DNA of 64,000 nucleotides from positions 3,826,501 through 3,890,500 of the forward strand of contig JBAIZL010000425.1 in NCBI GenBank assembly GCA_036971475.1, written 5' to 3'. A model generated the notes under the pieces. It worked only from the letters and a program-made list of their open reading frames with translations, did no database searches and had not been told where the DNA came from. This document shows positions 35,801 to 48,015 of the stretch, piece after piece. The position numbers were made by a program, and so were the translations under genes. Source of the stretch: Prosapia bicincta (lineage: Eukaryota > Arthropoda > Insecta > Hemiptera > Cercopidae). Every line of letters starts with the position of its first letter. Position 1 is the first letter of the stretch.

Positions 35801-35893
35801 AAAATAATCTCATAGGTATTTATGTCTTGGAGAAGAAGTATTTATGTATACAAGCATATTTGTATAAGTATAAATATTTAAGTGTTGTTTTAA
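32815..35893. repeat. 133-bp satellite array, 23 units
   Basis: Units repeat at exactly 133 bp, for example TCTTGGAGAAG with GCATGATAAGTATATTTATAC. They are almost identical except at one A/G site (GAGAAGAGG or GAGAAGAAG) and in the first and last units. The last unit lacks an AT and is about 131 bp. The minus-strand frames of 60 codons in every unit cross unit boundaries because 133 is not a multiple of three; no sign of coding constraint is seen. Confidence 0.97.
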
Positions 35894-36690
35894 TAATCCT
35901 AACATGTGGAATGAGCACAGTCTGATGCAATCCCAAGGGATACAACTAGTTTCGAAAGGAAAATATAGAACTAGCACGACATTATCCAAGCATATTTCAG
36001 AGGTCTACTGTTTTCGTCAGTAGAAACTTGGGTTGTATGCTGAGTAATTAACGTAACATGTTCTTAACCAATAAAACATACTCCCAAGCAATACGTAGCT
36101 AGCTTGGTCTGTACTAAGCTATTACTGAACATGAGGCTCAAACTTTGTGGTAAGATCGGATCTCCAAATTCCATGGGTTGGAATTATTACCATATTTTCA
36201 TTTAGTTTTATCACGTGTTCAAAAAATCTTTTTTTTTAAATGTATCTGAATGTCATTTAAAACTTTCAAAGTAAAATTTATCAGTGTACGAAACGTAAGG
36301 ATACGGCTTATTATATAGTTGAAGTGTAGTAATAATTAACTAATAATAGTAAAATATGTTTCTATCAATTATTATTTTGTTATCTACTTTCGTTTATTGA
36401 TATAAGGGCTGGCCTAAGGAATAGCAATGACAGATTAAGCTAACCAATGGCATGTCACAATTCAAAATAATTAATATTCATAATATGTTAATCATCAAAT
36501 TATTAACCAAATATGTTACAATAATTGTACGATAGATTGAGATTAACACAATCTGTAGTGATCGTTAAACTGTATAACGCTGACCTCCAAACTAATATGT
36601 AATTTGTAATTAAAGTTTTGTTTGAAATTTTATATCGTTTTTTAATTGTTCAAGTGTGAGACATTAAATTTGTTAAGTACATTATGTTTT
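35894..36690. other. Unassigned AT-rich DNA
   Basis: No gene or repeat recognised. Confidence 0.4.
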
Positions 36691-36691
36691 G

Positions 36692-36695
<4 letters not shown>

Positions 36696-36737
<42 letters not shown>
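36696..36737. repeat. (TA)n tract
   Basis: Pure TA run directly left of the palindrome at 36733-36939. Confidence 0.95.
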
Positions 36738-36740
<3 letters not shown>

Positions 36741-36939
36741 TATTATTGGTTATTGTAAACATTTATTCCGCCACTAAGTGCAATTATCTTTACCTTATGT
36801 GATAAGACTCTTTTCAATCACTTGACCATTGTCGAATCACTGTTTTTTTCGGACCGAAAGGTGCCTCAACACATAAGGTAAACATAATCGCACTTAGTGG
36901 TGAAATAACTGTTTACAATAACCAATAATAACTTTATAA
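36733..36939. mobile_element. (TA)n-bounded palindrome P1
   Basis: Arms of about 70 bp (left 36733-36802 with TTATTATTGGTTATTG, right 36870-36938) pair with a few mismatches. The centre contains TTTTCGGACCGAAAGG, in which CGGACCGAAA matches a word in the palindrome at 37653-37810. Confidence 0.65.
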
Positions 36940-36980
36940 AGTCAGTTCAACGGTAAAATAATGGATATCGTGAAGTATCA

Positions 36981-36982
<2 letters not shown>

Positions 36983-37035
<53 letters not shown>
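36983..37035. repeat. (TA)n tract
   Basis: TA run between palindromes P1 and P2, preceded by a small hairpin ATCGTGA-AGTA-TCACGAT at about 36966. Confidence 0.95.
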
Positions 37036-37040
<5 letters not shown>

Positions 37041-37113
37041 CGTTCTCTTGTTTAATTATTTAAAACAACATAGGTTATTCAAATACAAGAATATTTATTA
37101 ATTTATATCCAAA

Positions 37114-37147
37114 GCTTTTCGTTGGCAAACAGTAGCAACATCATCAG
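37114..37147 (-). ncRNA. Hammerhead-like motif, left arm of P2
   Basis: Minus strand: CTGATGA, extra T, stem II GTTGC with CCAAC (last pair lost through C/G change), then GAAAAGC. Confidence 0.45.
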
Positions 37148-37190
37148 GAATGAAAATTACAATTTTCAAAATTCATTGTAATTTTCATTC

Positions 37191-37224
37191 CTGATGATGT
37201 TGGTACTGTTTGCCAACGAAAAGC
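37191..37224 (+). ncRNA. Hammerhead-like motif, right arm of P2
   Basis: CTGATGA, extra T, perfect 5-bp stem II GTTGG/CCAAC with loop TACTGTTTG, then GAAAAGC. One of the best-preserved cores in the window. Confidence 0.55.
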
Positions 37225-37272
37225 TTTTGATATAAATTACTAAATATTCTTGTATTTGAATAACCTATGTTG

Positions 37273-37277
<5 letters not shown>

Positions 37278-37328
<51 letters not shown>
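37278..37328. repeat. (TA)n tract
   Basis: TA run between palindromes P2 and P3. Confidence 0.95.
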
Positions 37329-37329
<1 letters not shown>

Positions 37330-37544
37330 CTTTCACTATATGTAGGACTTAAACAAGAATCTTACTACGTATTTATGCGAGTTAACTTTCAAAGATTGAT
37401 AGTATCTCCATTATTGAGCATTACTGACCGGGGGTTGTAGTAGACTGCGCAAGTGTAGTATGCCTTAAGTATGCTATCAATCTTTGAAAGTTAACTCTCA
37501 TAAATACTAAGTAAGATTCTTGTTTAAGTACATATAGTGAAAGT
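37329..37544. mobile_element. (TA)n-bounded palindrome P3
   Basis: Arms of about 80 bp (ACTTTCACTATATGTAGGAC at the left edge, complement at the right) with a centre of about 60 bp (TACTGACCGGGGGTTGTAG). No hammerhead core was seen. A word from the arm (CTTTGAAAGTTAA) recurs alone at about 44621. Confidence 0.65.
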
Positions 37545-37588
37545 GATAAGTGAATACAAGAAAACAGTGTTTCAAAGTTAAATATATA

Positions 37589-37589
<1 letters not shown>

Positions 37590-37652
<63 letters not shown>
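37590..37652. repeat. (TA)n tract
   Basis: TA run at the left edge of P4. Confidence 0.95.
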
Positions 37653-37655
<3 letters not shown>

Positions 37656-37810
37656 AAGCTTATTCACGATAAATATGTTGCTCTTAGTCTATTTCCAAGC
37701 GTGATTGTTCCGGACCGAAACGCGTGACTTTTGTTTAATACATGAAAATGGTCTAAAATTGACGACAAATCAAAATCCGAAATGATTTATTTCTAAGAGC
37801 ATAGTGAAGA
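37653..37810. mobile_element. Possible fourth palindrome P4, weak arms
   Basis: Outer blocks GTTGCTCTTAG and CTAAGAGCA pair, but arms are short and interrupted. The centre has TTCCGGACCGAAACGCGTGA, a stem-plus-GAAAC arrangement like the 3' half of a hammerhead; no clean CTGATGA precedes it. Confidence 0.35.
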
Positions 37811-40800
37811 ATATGCCCTATAAATTACCTTTCAACCCCAATTTGGTGGATGCTTGAGTTAATAAGGAGAGTAAAATATGCTCAATGTGGATCCTCATCA
37901 GTTGTGGCATTTTCGTAAACAATAAAGGCGATATTAAGCGAGGTTTTATAAAAATGACCAACAAAGCTAAGTAAATTAAATATGATTAGCAAAAGCGAAT
38001 TTCCAACTTAAAGAGCGCACTAAGTCAATAAACGTGAGGTTCTTAATTTCGTATTCAGGAAGAAGTCAGTGTAAGGATTTTCCCTAATCATGGAACGGAA
38101 AGAGGTTCTTAGAACATAACAGTATCCTACATAATTGAACTTTAGTTGAATGGCTGGGCATGTGGTGAAAATGAAACAGTTATTAAAATATTTTTTTCAA
38201 GATTAACAAAATTACAACCGTTGAAGTATATATCAGCAACATAGCTTTAATAAAGTAGAGTTTTAGGAGGAGAAATAGTCATTACAGTTTTACACAACGT
38301 ATTAAATCTAATGGAGTCTATTATGTTGTATGGTACATTTTATTTGTTTCGGCACATTCTAGACTTTTTTTGCTACAAAGATGTTTCTTTAAGCTGTGGA
38401 TGAAAAAGAATTACAAGCGATGATAACCACAGTTGGTTTTTCGCCAGGAAAAACAATTACATGAGTCAGTGAGTATTAATCTTGTCTTGAGAACATAATC
38501 AATACTTGTTAAAAAACATAGAAGATAATTACAGATTAAAATAATAATTGTAATTTTAATGAAAGCTAGAATCTTATTCGTCATTTATCTGTAGCAAAAT
38601 TTGCTTTTTTGTGTCGTTTCATCGTTTAGGGTTCATGTTATTTTTGATTACTTTCTTATATTCTTTTATTGTTATTACGGATCCCTCTATAATTAAATTA
38701 TCACAGAATAACAATTATTGGTTCAATTTATGGACCCATTCTAGTAAGCCTGTTACCTTCAGTGAGTATAACAATACTTTGAAAATGTAAATGATACCGC
38801 TATGAAAATATTTATGTATTCATTTTATTACTAAATCCTAGACTACTACTATTTTTAAATATGTTGTTAATGATATTTTAACATTTTTTAATTATTTTTC
38901 AATTAAAATTAATAATTTTTCAAGTTTAATTATCACTTTAACTATTGTCCACTCTAATCGATGACTTTATTATAGAATGAGCAAATTTAATTATTTAGGG
39001 AAGCGCTTATAACACTTAAAACTGTTCGATATGTTTTGAAATTATATATAAGTTACACATCATTTAGTCTGTTACGATAGTTTAAAGTATATTTGGTACC
39101 AAGCGGCAAAATATATGCCAAGTTGAATTTTAAATTTAACCTAAAAATTCATTATACGATATGGAAATCTGTTTTAATTATTGTACATCAATTGTTTAAT
39201 TTTTGTTTGTCTTATATCTTTTCCGTTTTAAGTTCTGTTTACTTTGACTTACTTTCAAAATTATTTCAATAATTATAATACAAGATATAAAAATGTAATA
39301 GACAGGAATAAAGGGACACATTCCCCTATATTAGTGTTAAAAGAGAAAAACAAAAGACTTTAAAATGAGGTTCGGTATGAGAAACGTTTAGCCCGTACGG
39401 GATATTTAGAGTTATGTAGGAATAAATGAAAACGTTTGAATAAGATCCACCTGCTCACAATCCCGGGATGGGATGAGAATCGAGTAACTGAAGCATGATA
39501 CATATTATGAGAAAGTAAAATACATCGACAGATGTTCATTCAGGTGTGTCAACTCCCTCCACGTATTGATTTGAGTCAGACGATGCTATTGCATCGATAT
39601 GACAGGATACTCATAATAATGAAATCCGAAAATTTAACTTTGTCAAAACTTTTAATGCAATCTGTTCCTTAAATTTAATTCACTAATTTAAAAATACTAA
39701 AAACAGATACATCAGTATAAATACTAATTTTTGTAAGTAGCGTGTGTAAAGTCATAACCAAAGCTATAATTAGAGTGCATAAGTTAAACACTCTAAAAAT
39801 AGCACATTTATTCAACTTAACAGGAGTGGCTAGATAGTGGTTTCGTGTTAGATAGCATAAAAATAATTTCTAATTAAATTATACTAAAACCTAGGCTAAA
39901 TATTTCTGGATATATGAAACACATGACTGGAAAAAATATTTTACAAGGGAACAAGTAATATAGGAAGAAGATAAATAATGTCAATTCCTACTGAGGTCGA
40001 CAAAGAAAAATTTAATTTTAGTTACATTTTATTTTATAATTACAATTATTATAAATATCTATATAGGTCTACATATGACAGAACCACAATATTATGTGCC
40101 AAAATAAAAAAAAAATCCTTGCAACTCTAAATTTCCTCTGTATACAGTATATTATATGGTGTTGGACTATTATTTTTGTTTGTTATTATTTATTCGCTTT
40201 TTCCCGTTTCTAATGTTTAAAGTTGATTATAATCTGTAACTTCTCACTCTAACCACTTCTTGTAATGCTTCGCAAAGAACATTTCTTTTATACTTTCAAA
40301 TACATCTTAATGTAATAGATGTCTAGATTTGGAAAAGTTGCTTCAGTGCCAAAGTGCTGGATATTAAACATGTAGCTCCCCAACTCAAATCCACCAGGAA
40401 CATGAAGTTTTAAAAATTTTAATTAATGAATAAATATTTGAAAAAACTTTACTAATATCAATTGTCATCCCATACAGGTTACAAACAAATCTATTTGAAC
40501 TTAATTGGATGAATACAAACGTGTTTTATTAACGATTGAAAATATGTTCAAGATATATATGAGGAGAGAGTGAGGTAATGGAAGAAATTGAAAAATACTG
40601 TAAACTTTAGTTGTGATCAATATTCTAGAGTAACTTAATAAATTCTGAACTCATAAATATAAACGTTAACCTTTCCATAAAGCATGAAATTATTTTTGTT
40701 TAAAAAGAAGAAAGTACAGGGAGCGTATGAAAGATAGGGGAGGATGGTAAATAAAAGCAAGATGTAGGAAAGAGTTATGCAATCGTGAAATCACAGAGAT

Positions 40801-42105
40801 TCTCAGCATTAACTCTGTCTTTGTACTCAGTTCTCAGCCTTCTATAAACCGCAATCCTACCAATAAGTCGTGGAAGGTTAACTATGTTAGGATAATTATC
40901 CTAACTGGGATTAGGTCGAATACTAGTTCGAAATCCATACCTCATGACTCAGATTTTCCTTCAGGAGTAAAATTCCTAAATTAAAAAGCTAACAGCGTTA
41001 CAATCTATGGGGCCGCCAATTGTTGTCGCCTTCTAATTTGTAGTCATTGAAATATGTAGGCATTGTTGGAATGTATTTAATTGCGTGTGGAAATAAAGCT
41101 GAAATAAGAAAATCATTGGCAGCAATATTGTTATTGCTAATCCGTAATATAAGGCAAATGTGTTTCCTTACAGAGCTTGTTATTTACAATATATTTACAC
41201 TCGAATTTCCAACTATACCAACTAAATAATGCCATATTTAGTTTTAATAATAAAATTTTATTAAAATTCTTTGATCGAGTGTAGTTAATATTATTGTAAA
41301 CTAATATTCATATATTACAACATTTAAAATAATATTTTATGTATCTTTTTACTCGCCTACGCAAATATAAATTTAAACTTGAATAAGAGAAATATTTTCA
41401 AGTACACAATATTCCGATTGTCATCAATTTATTTACTCTCTAAGAATTAAAAACTTATTGAAATAATTAATAAAATATTGGCTATGTAAGTCAATATTTT
41501 TATTTTATTATTTTAAGATCTTAAGAATTAGATTAACTTAGGTTTATATCAAATCTCAAATATTTCATTTACTAAACAACTGACGACCAAAATATTACTA
41601 AACAATTAAATTAACCGCTTTTATGACAAATAATAATTTCTTTAAATAATGTTGTATAAGGTTACAAAAACACTAAGACATATAACGGAAATTATTTCGG
41701 ATATTATATAACAACATATAAAATATAATAATGATAAACACATAATTTTGTTATAGAAGTGAACATGAGTGAGTATATAAAGTAAAATAACAAAATTAAA
41801 GTCCCTAAGCTAACACAGAGTGTTAAGCGAATGTTAAGAGAATGAATTAATGGTTCCCCAAATTTGTAAATTTATTAATTAGTTTTACGTTTATTTGTTT
41901 TTAATAATTTGCCCAATTTATCACTTAATTATTTCACTGTGTTACAAATAACTTTCATAGTCGGTCAAGTCTTCGTAGTCGTTCTATTTTTAACTTATGT
42001 TTACCCAGTTAATAGACTTCATTTTAGCATTTCTTAATAACTAAATTATTAACATTCTTACAGAGCATCAAGACCATCTCGCCAGAGGAGTGAATGGTTA
42101 TATCT
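37811..42105. other. Unassigned AT-rich DNA
   Basis: No gene recognised over more than 4 kb. 39300-39620 is somewhat GC-richer. This could be intron or intergenic sequence. Confidence 0.4.
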
Positions 42106-42109
42106 TTTT

Positions 42110-42575
42110 AGATCCAAGTAAGAGGTAATGAGTAAGACAATGGAACAAATAATAGAATTCTAATACTTGGGCACATCTCTCCAAATAACGGAAGGATGGA
42201 GACAGAAATAAAGTAGCTAATTAATAGAGCAAATGAATTAATGGATGTCTGAGTATTTAAATGTAAAGGAATAATAATATGTGAAGAGGAATGAAAATTA
42301 AAACTCACAACAGACTATATTATCTCCAGGCAAAGAGAATCCTGGAAACACGAATAAAAATCTTTAGAAAAATTGTTGAAAATCGACTCAGGGATAGACC
42401 GAGGAGCACGGAGATGCGAGATCGAAAGCATTATTGAATAGGTGGTTAAAGGAAGACGGAGTATAATGACCATCTGAAGAGAAAATATTAAAAACAGCAA
42501 GAGATTGCTCGTCCATAGGAAGTTGATCAATGGCAATGGCCAAGAACCAGTTAGGACGACATACTCGACTACTCG
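42110..42575 (+). pseudogene. Non-LTR retrotransposon reverse-transcriptase C-terminal relic
   Basis: Broken frames on the plus strand read IEF-stop-YLGTSL, then GRMETEIK, INRANELMD, FRKIVENRLRDRPRSTEMRD, and RTS-stop-DDILDYS. In order, these match the C-terminal region after the reverse transcriptase of a LINE: the YLG box, an EI..RI..A helix, an RDR.R..E segment, and the terminal GRPRTSWEDDI-type motif. Several stops and frame shifts make it dead. It ends at the 50-bp minisatellite. Confidence 0.5.
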
Positions 42576-42577
42576 AA

Positions 42578-42878
42578 ACACGCAAATATAGGCAACCTGT
42601 ACGTAAAAAAACCTGCTTGTATATGATACACGCAATTATAGGCAAACTGTTAGCAAAAAACGTGCTTGTATATGATACACGCAAATATAGGCAACCTGTA
42701 TGCAAACAAACGTGCTTGTATATGATACACGCAAATATAGGCAACGTGTACGCAAACAAACGTGCTTGTATATGATACACGCAAATACAGGCAACCTGTA
42801 CGCAAAAAAACATGCTTGTATATGATACACGCAAATATAGGCAAACTGTACGCAAAAAACGTGCTTGTATATAGAGGA
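42578..42878. repeat. 50-bp minisatellite, about 6 units
   Basis: CGTGCTTGTATATGATACAC and GCAAATATAGGCAACCTGTA recur every 50 bp (for example 42661 and 42711). It starts immediately after the LINE relic. Long frames on both strands follow from the absence of stops in the unit. Confidence 0.93.
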
Positions 42879-43630
42879 TGAAGAAGACGTAACACTCTTA
42901 CCGGAACTTTGAGCATGAATTAGTGATTAATTAATTGTGACTTGGTTCAAACTTGTTTCATTGTTCTATGATGATTTTGATAGTTCTACTTGCTGAAACT
43001 ATGCCCTGATATCATTTGCACTTCCTATCTTCTTTTATTAGGTCATAGGTCACTATAACCTAAGTTATTAAAAATATAATTTTTTTTACCTCTAGGTTAT
43101 ATATTTAAATTACCTTACCTTTCAATAGTCACACCTTCAGGTTTCTAAATAATTAACACATATCAAATTTAATGTCACTTGCATTTATTCCTGACATTTA
43201 ATTATTACACATTATACCAAATTACCTTAATACTATGTAGTGACAAGATTGATTACTTAACTAATATTACAATTACTAAAAACGTGGACTCTTGAGGCTT
43301 TTGGTTTTTAAAACAAAAAAATTTAGTAATTACAGTGTTATTTGCTCTTTCTCTCTGGTTTTTACTATGGATCTTTTATAATGTAGAAAGTGGTGAACAA
43401 ACTAGATAATATTTTATACCAAAGAATTTAAAATTGTTCTGAATTTAATAAGTTTATAAAGCTTTGTTGGCTAAATGTAATGTAAGAAGAAAGTACTTAT
43501 TGTTTGTTGAGTTCCTGGAATCTCGACCGTTGATAGCTGCTTCGCTGCACTTTTTCATATAACTAACTTACTTTCCTAATTCATTACTAAATCATTTACG
43601 TCACACTTTTAGATTTTACACATAAAAGAA
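42879..43630. other. Unassigned AT-rich DNA
   Basis: Nothing recognised. Confidence 0.4.
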
Positions 43631-43632
43631 AC

Positions 43633-43915
43633 TTACAATTCCCTTGATTCCATTAAACAAAATTTACGTCTTTTTACATTGCTTCCACTTCTTCCCCCCA
43701 ATACGCTTCCCTGTTCTGAAGTTCCTCCAAGACTCCTCTTCCGATAACTTACTTTTAAACCTTCCATATACTCTTCCTCCTTACGTATTTTAGTTAAATC
43801 TGATGATTCCCACACCTTTTACAAATAGTTTTCTGTAACGGTCCAGTAGTAATATATCCCAGGTATTTTGGTTCTTGGAATCTACCATCTTAAAATACTT
43901 GGACCCTTCTTTTGT
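43633..43915 (-). pseudogene. Possible zinc-knuckle (LINE ORF1 or gag) relic
   Basis: On the minus strand one frame reads PKYLGYITTGPLQKTICKRC, then G; after a frame change a basic stretch runs from DLTKIRKEEEY to RSLGGTSEQGSVLGG and ends at a stop near 43633. A GPLQKTICKRCG word looks like the entry to a CCHC knuckle as found in retrotransposon ORF1 or gag proteins. The match is short and the frame is broken, so other origins are possible. Confidence 0.3.
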
Positions 43916-46900
43916 TAAAGGTAGCCACAGCCCCTTTATAACTACACCCAAAATAGAACATTACTTAAGTCGCACTTTGCTTAATTTTTTTTTTGTACAC
44001 CAACTAGATACGTTTATGTTGTAGCATATATTACATGCAATTCTTTTATATTAAAGAGAACTATTTTAAAACATATTCTAACTATTTGCGATAATAAGTT
44101 CAACTTATGTATAACTAACTTTTCTATATAAATAAGGTTTAGTAATTTATATAACAATATATTCATTTCTCCTATTTTTTCTAAGTTCGTCCTGTAAAAA
44201 TAATTTTGTAAATTATGACGTAAGAACCAACCAGATCCGTTTCATTATACTGAATGTCGCACGAGTAAACACGTGGTCACCAAAAACGAAACGCTTCGTC
44301 AAGGATTCGATTTTAAAATTATTCTGCGGTATTAAAAATACATTATGTAGACAAGCTTTATTTTTTGCGACGACGGAAGTACCTGAATCTATCGGGGTTA
44401 CTTAGGTGTTTAAGTAATCGATGTCTACCAGTTATAGACCATTGAATGAAACAGGATACGAGAAGGAAGATGAATTATATATGTTAGAAGAAAAGATCCC
44501 CTGGTACTGAAAACATAGGATAATTATGGCTTTGATAAGGTAAGGTCGCTTATCCAAATTAGACAGTTTCTTAACCGGAGCATAGTGTGTATTTGGTTAT
44601 CTTTGAAGTTATTCTATCAACTTTGAAAGTTAATTATAGACCATTTTAAATTAATTTCAAAATAGTTTTATATGTTTTAATTTGTGTTCTCACCATATAT
44701 TCTAAAACCATTTAAACTCTTAAAATAGATTTTTCTAATAACTGAGATAATACCGACTGATATCATGTGCTTGCACATTTTCCTAGTTTGCAAAGAAATT
44801 GAATGATCACACGCCGTTCTCTTTGCACAACTTTTTTCCGACGCAGAAGTAAAATTCTAGTAATTTGTAACTGACGCTAAGGGTGGAATAAATACTGGAG
44901 CCAGACGAAATTCTATACGTGTGTAGAGGGGAGTTACGTGACTGGAGGCGAACGATACTCAACCTTATTGGCTACTCTAAAACAAATCCGGTTTCATATT
45001 AAAGTTTATTTTAATATTCTATAGAAAATATTTAAAACACACGCAATACAGGACGTGACATTGCCCTATGTATTATCACACTTACCATTTTTAAATTTAA
45101 ACTTCACAATTAATAGTATTTATATATTTTACTTTTAAATTTCCCTAAAGGACTTAAATAAATTAACATAATTATTAAATACATCTGAACTCATTAACAA
45201 GGCAGTAGATTGCAGTAAAGTTTTGTTTGTGCTGTGTACTAAAAAAAAACTTTGTAAAGAGAGTAAAACAAACCATTTTAATTCCTAACCAGTTCTGGCT
45301 TTTATAGAATTTTACGTATACTCCTTTAGATGAATTTATAAGTATGTGTACAAAACACCTCTCTTTACATAGAAGGTGAAATTGATCTATAGTGATTATT
45401 AACTACCGTTAAAAAATAGCACAATATTTAAGTATTTACGTATACGAAGAAAGCAATTTAGCTAATAGTGTACAATTTCCTGTCTTAGTAATTGAAATTA
45501 TAAATGGTTTTCCATATTACTAAATTCAGAATTCATAAGTTTTTTATTTTTCGTATCCTATACGGTTGAAAGTTTAGTATATCGATTTATTACTGCGAAA
45601 ATAGGCCGTTCCCTCACATTTGTATTCGCCAATTAGACTAAAAGTTACTGTAAATTATAAGCATATTTAACAGGAAGATAGATATCTCATTACATCCTAT
45701 AATTTTATTACCGCAACAGTTTTTTTGAGGTTAGTGATCTAAACCAAAGTTCCTAACTCACCCTATGTGATCAATATATAGAAGAAAGAACTGGATAAAA
45801 GCCATTGAAGCCGTAAAAAAGTTACTTAGGTGAATCCAAACAGATTTTGCTTACCACTGCCAACAAAAACTTAAGTTTTTGAGTCCGTATGTGTATTTTG
45901 CGTTCGCAATTGGCATTTATTATTGTATATCTGAATTAATAAGTTGTCATGGTAAACACTTCAAAATTATAAAATAATTTTAGTTAATTTGGCAACACTA
46001 TACAACCTTTATTTATGGAATATTGTTTTCGGAAACCACTAACTTTCATATCATTGTAAGCAGTTGTAGATTGCAAAATTAGCAACATATACAATTTCCG
46101 AAACTTCATATCGCCGTTTCTCTTAAAAGTTTATAGTTCGGTGCAAACGGCAAAGAATAAAACGTGTTTATTACCGCAAAGTATTGGGATTGTAGGATTT
46201 AGAGAGGGCTATAAAAACTCTGGATATAGAGTACTGTACCCAAAAAGCTACTCCCCATAGATGCCATAAACAGGTATATACCCATTACAGTTTTTGATAA
46301 AAAGGGGGAAAATTAAAAGTGGAAGGACAATGGAATTGGGTCGAACGACATAATGTTGCGTTAGTTCTGTGAAGCAGGAGAAGTTATGCAATTGCATGGA
46401 CAGGATCACTTATTTGAAATACTTCTCCGGTTTGAGATGAAAGTTGTCTAAGGTACCTCACAAATTATTATTAGTTATTGAACGCCTAAATAAACGGTGT
46501 AGCCCTTTTATATACCCTTCCATAATAATTATAATTATTTTAACTATGTTTATTCCTGGCGAATGTTCATTCGTTCGAGGTTTATGTTTATCCTTTGATT
46601 AACTAAAGCACATGTAGACCAGCATGCGTTATTGATTTAGGCCTATATTGGTTTTTTCGGGTTAAAAAAAACATAATAGTTGAAACTAATATTTTAAAAA
46701 ATTTCTATTATTTGCTGAGAAATAACGCACAAACTTTATATTTTGTCAGTGAAACTTTATGTATTGGAAATTATAATTAATATATTTAAACCATTAAATA
46801 TGGTCTAGATTGCAATTTACGCCACAATGACCATTATTTAAAAAATATTCTCATAACAAGCATAAACAAAAATTATGTATTTACTTGTTCACTTGATAAA

Positions 46901-47310
46901 ATACCGCGATTGCTCATATTTTTCATCAGCCGTGTTTAGCACTTGTTCTGTGGATTGTTCAATGATGTTAGGTACGAACAAGACTGTTGCTCAGGTATTA
47001 TATATTATTGTGAATTTGTGGGGTTTTGTAATTCTGTGATATGTTAATGTTATGAGGGTAATTTTACTGTAGGTTAATGTAGTGTTGATTTTGAGTGTTT
47101 CTTAACGATAATATGTGTTGTGGTTGATTGGTTTTTGTGGTAATTGTATAGTGTAATTCGAGATTTTCCGTTGGGCTTATTTTATTGTTCATTTGACAAA
47201 GATTCAATAAACTAAAAACTGTTTATTGCTACTCACAGTGTCTTATTGAAGTAGATTTAACCTTAAAATCTAACGTTCTTTTTTCAATTCCTTCTATTAG
47301 GATCACACTA
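43916..47310. other. Unassigned AT-rich DNA
   Basis: No gene, RNA gene or clear repeat recognised over about 3.4 kb. Confidence 0.4.
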
Positions 47311-47311
47311 T

Positions 47312-47317
<6 letters not shown>

Positions 47318-47362
<45 letters not shown>
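47318..47362. repeat. (TA)n tract
   Basis: Pure TA run at the edge of the R1 repeat copy. Confidence 0.95.
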
Positions 47363-47364
<2 letters not shown>

Positions 47365-47374
47365 ATTTTCAATC

Positions 47375-47990
47375 GTTAATATAATACATTTGTATTTATC
47401 CAATCAAATTATAGATTTATTTAACTTATAGTGGATTACAATGGATGTTGACAGTTTTTTTCAAATATTTATTCATTAATTAAAATTTAAAAGTTGATGT
47501 CTTTGTCGGATTCGAACGTAATGCCCCACATATCTGAAATCCAGCACTTTGACAATGTTCAAACTTTCCCTAGCTAGAAATCTGTTACTTAAAAATGTAT
47601 AAGAAATTATGGTTTATAGGTTCTTTGCAATAAAAAAGTATTACAAGAGATGGATAGATTGAGAAATAATAGAGCACAATCAGCTTCATAAATTAGAAAC
47701 GAAGAAAAGTAAAGCAAATTAATAGTACACATATAAATAATAGTCCAGCACCATTACTGTATAGAGGAAAAAATAAAACACTGCAAGGGAATTCACTCTC
47801 TATTTTGATACTTAATATTGCGATTCTGTCATATGTATATACACACTTATAATAATTGCAATTAATACAAAAGTAACTAAATTTAAAATTTTTGTTTGCC
47901 GACTTCAGTAGGAATTGATTTAATTTTTTTTTTAATGTATATATTACTTGTTTCATAACTTCAAAATTCATAATAATTATAAAATCGCGG
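47375..47990 (-). repeat. tRNA-like repeat family R1, copy 2
   Basis: The minus strand holds a tRNA-like stretch (GTGCTGGATTTCAGATATG, then a B-box-like CGTTCGAATCCG at 47507-47518). Flanking blocks match the copies at 12900-13410 and 54895-55640: ATAGTGGATTACAATGGATG and TTTTTTCAAATATTTATTCA on one side, ACTTAAAAATGTATAAG, AGCTTCATAAATTAGAAACG, CCAGCACCAT and GCCGACTTCAGTAGGAATTG on the other. (TA)n tracts lie just outside both ends. Confidence 0.6.
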
Positions 47991-48007
47991 ATTAAATTTG
48001 CGTACTT

Positions 48008-48015
<8 letters not shown>

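Larger units (their letters stand above)
37063..37277. mobile_element. (TA)n-bounded palindrome P2 with paired hammerhead-like cores
   Basis: Arms of about 100 bp (outer AAACAACATAGGTTATTCAA, inverted at the right edge) meet at a short centre near 37165-37180. Each arm includes a hammerhead-like core (37114-37147 minus, 37191-37224 plus). No coding sequence. Confidence 0.7.

Noticed and set aside
42388..42916. Minus-strand frames with repeated CIIYKHV-type peptides
   Set aside because: They read the 50-bp minisatellite and the antisense of a LINE relic; the phase changes from unit to unit.
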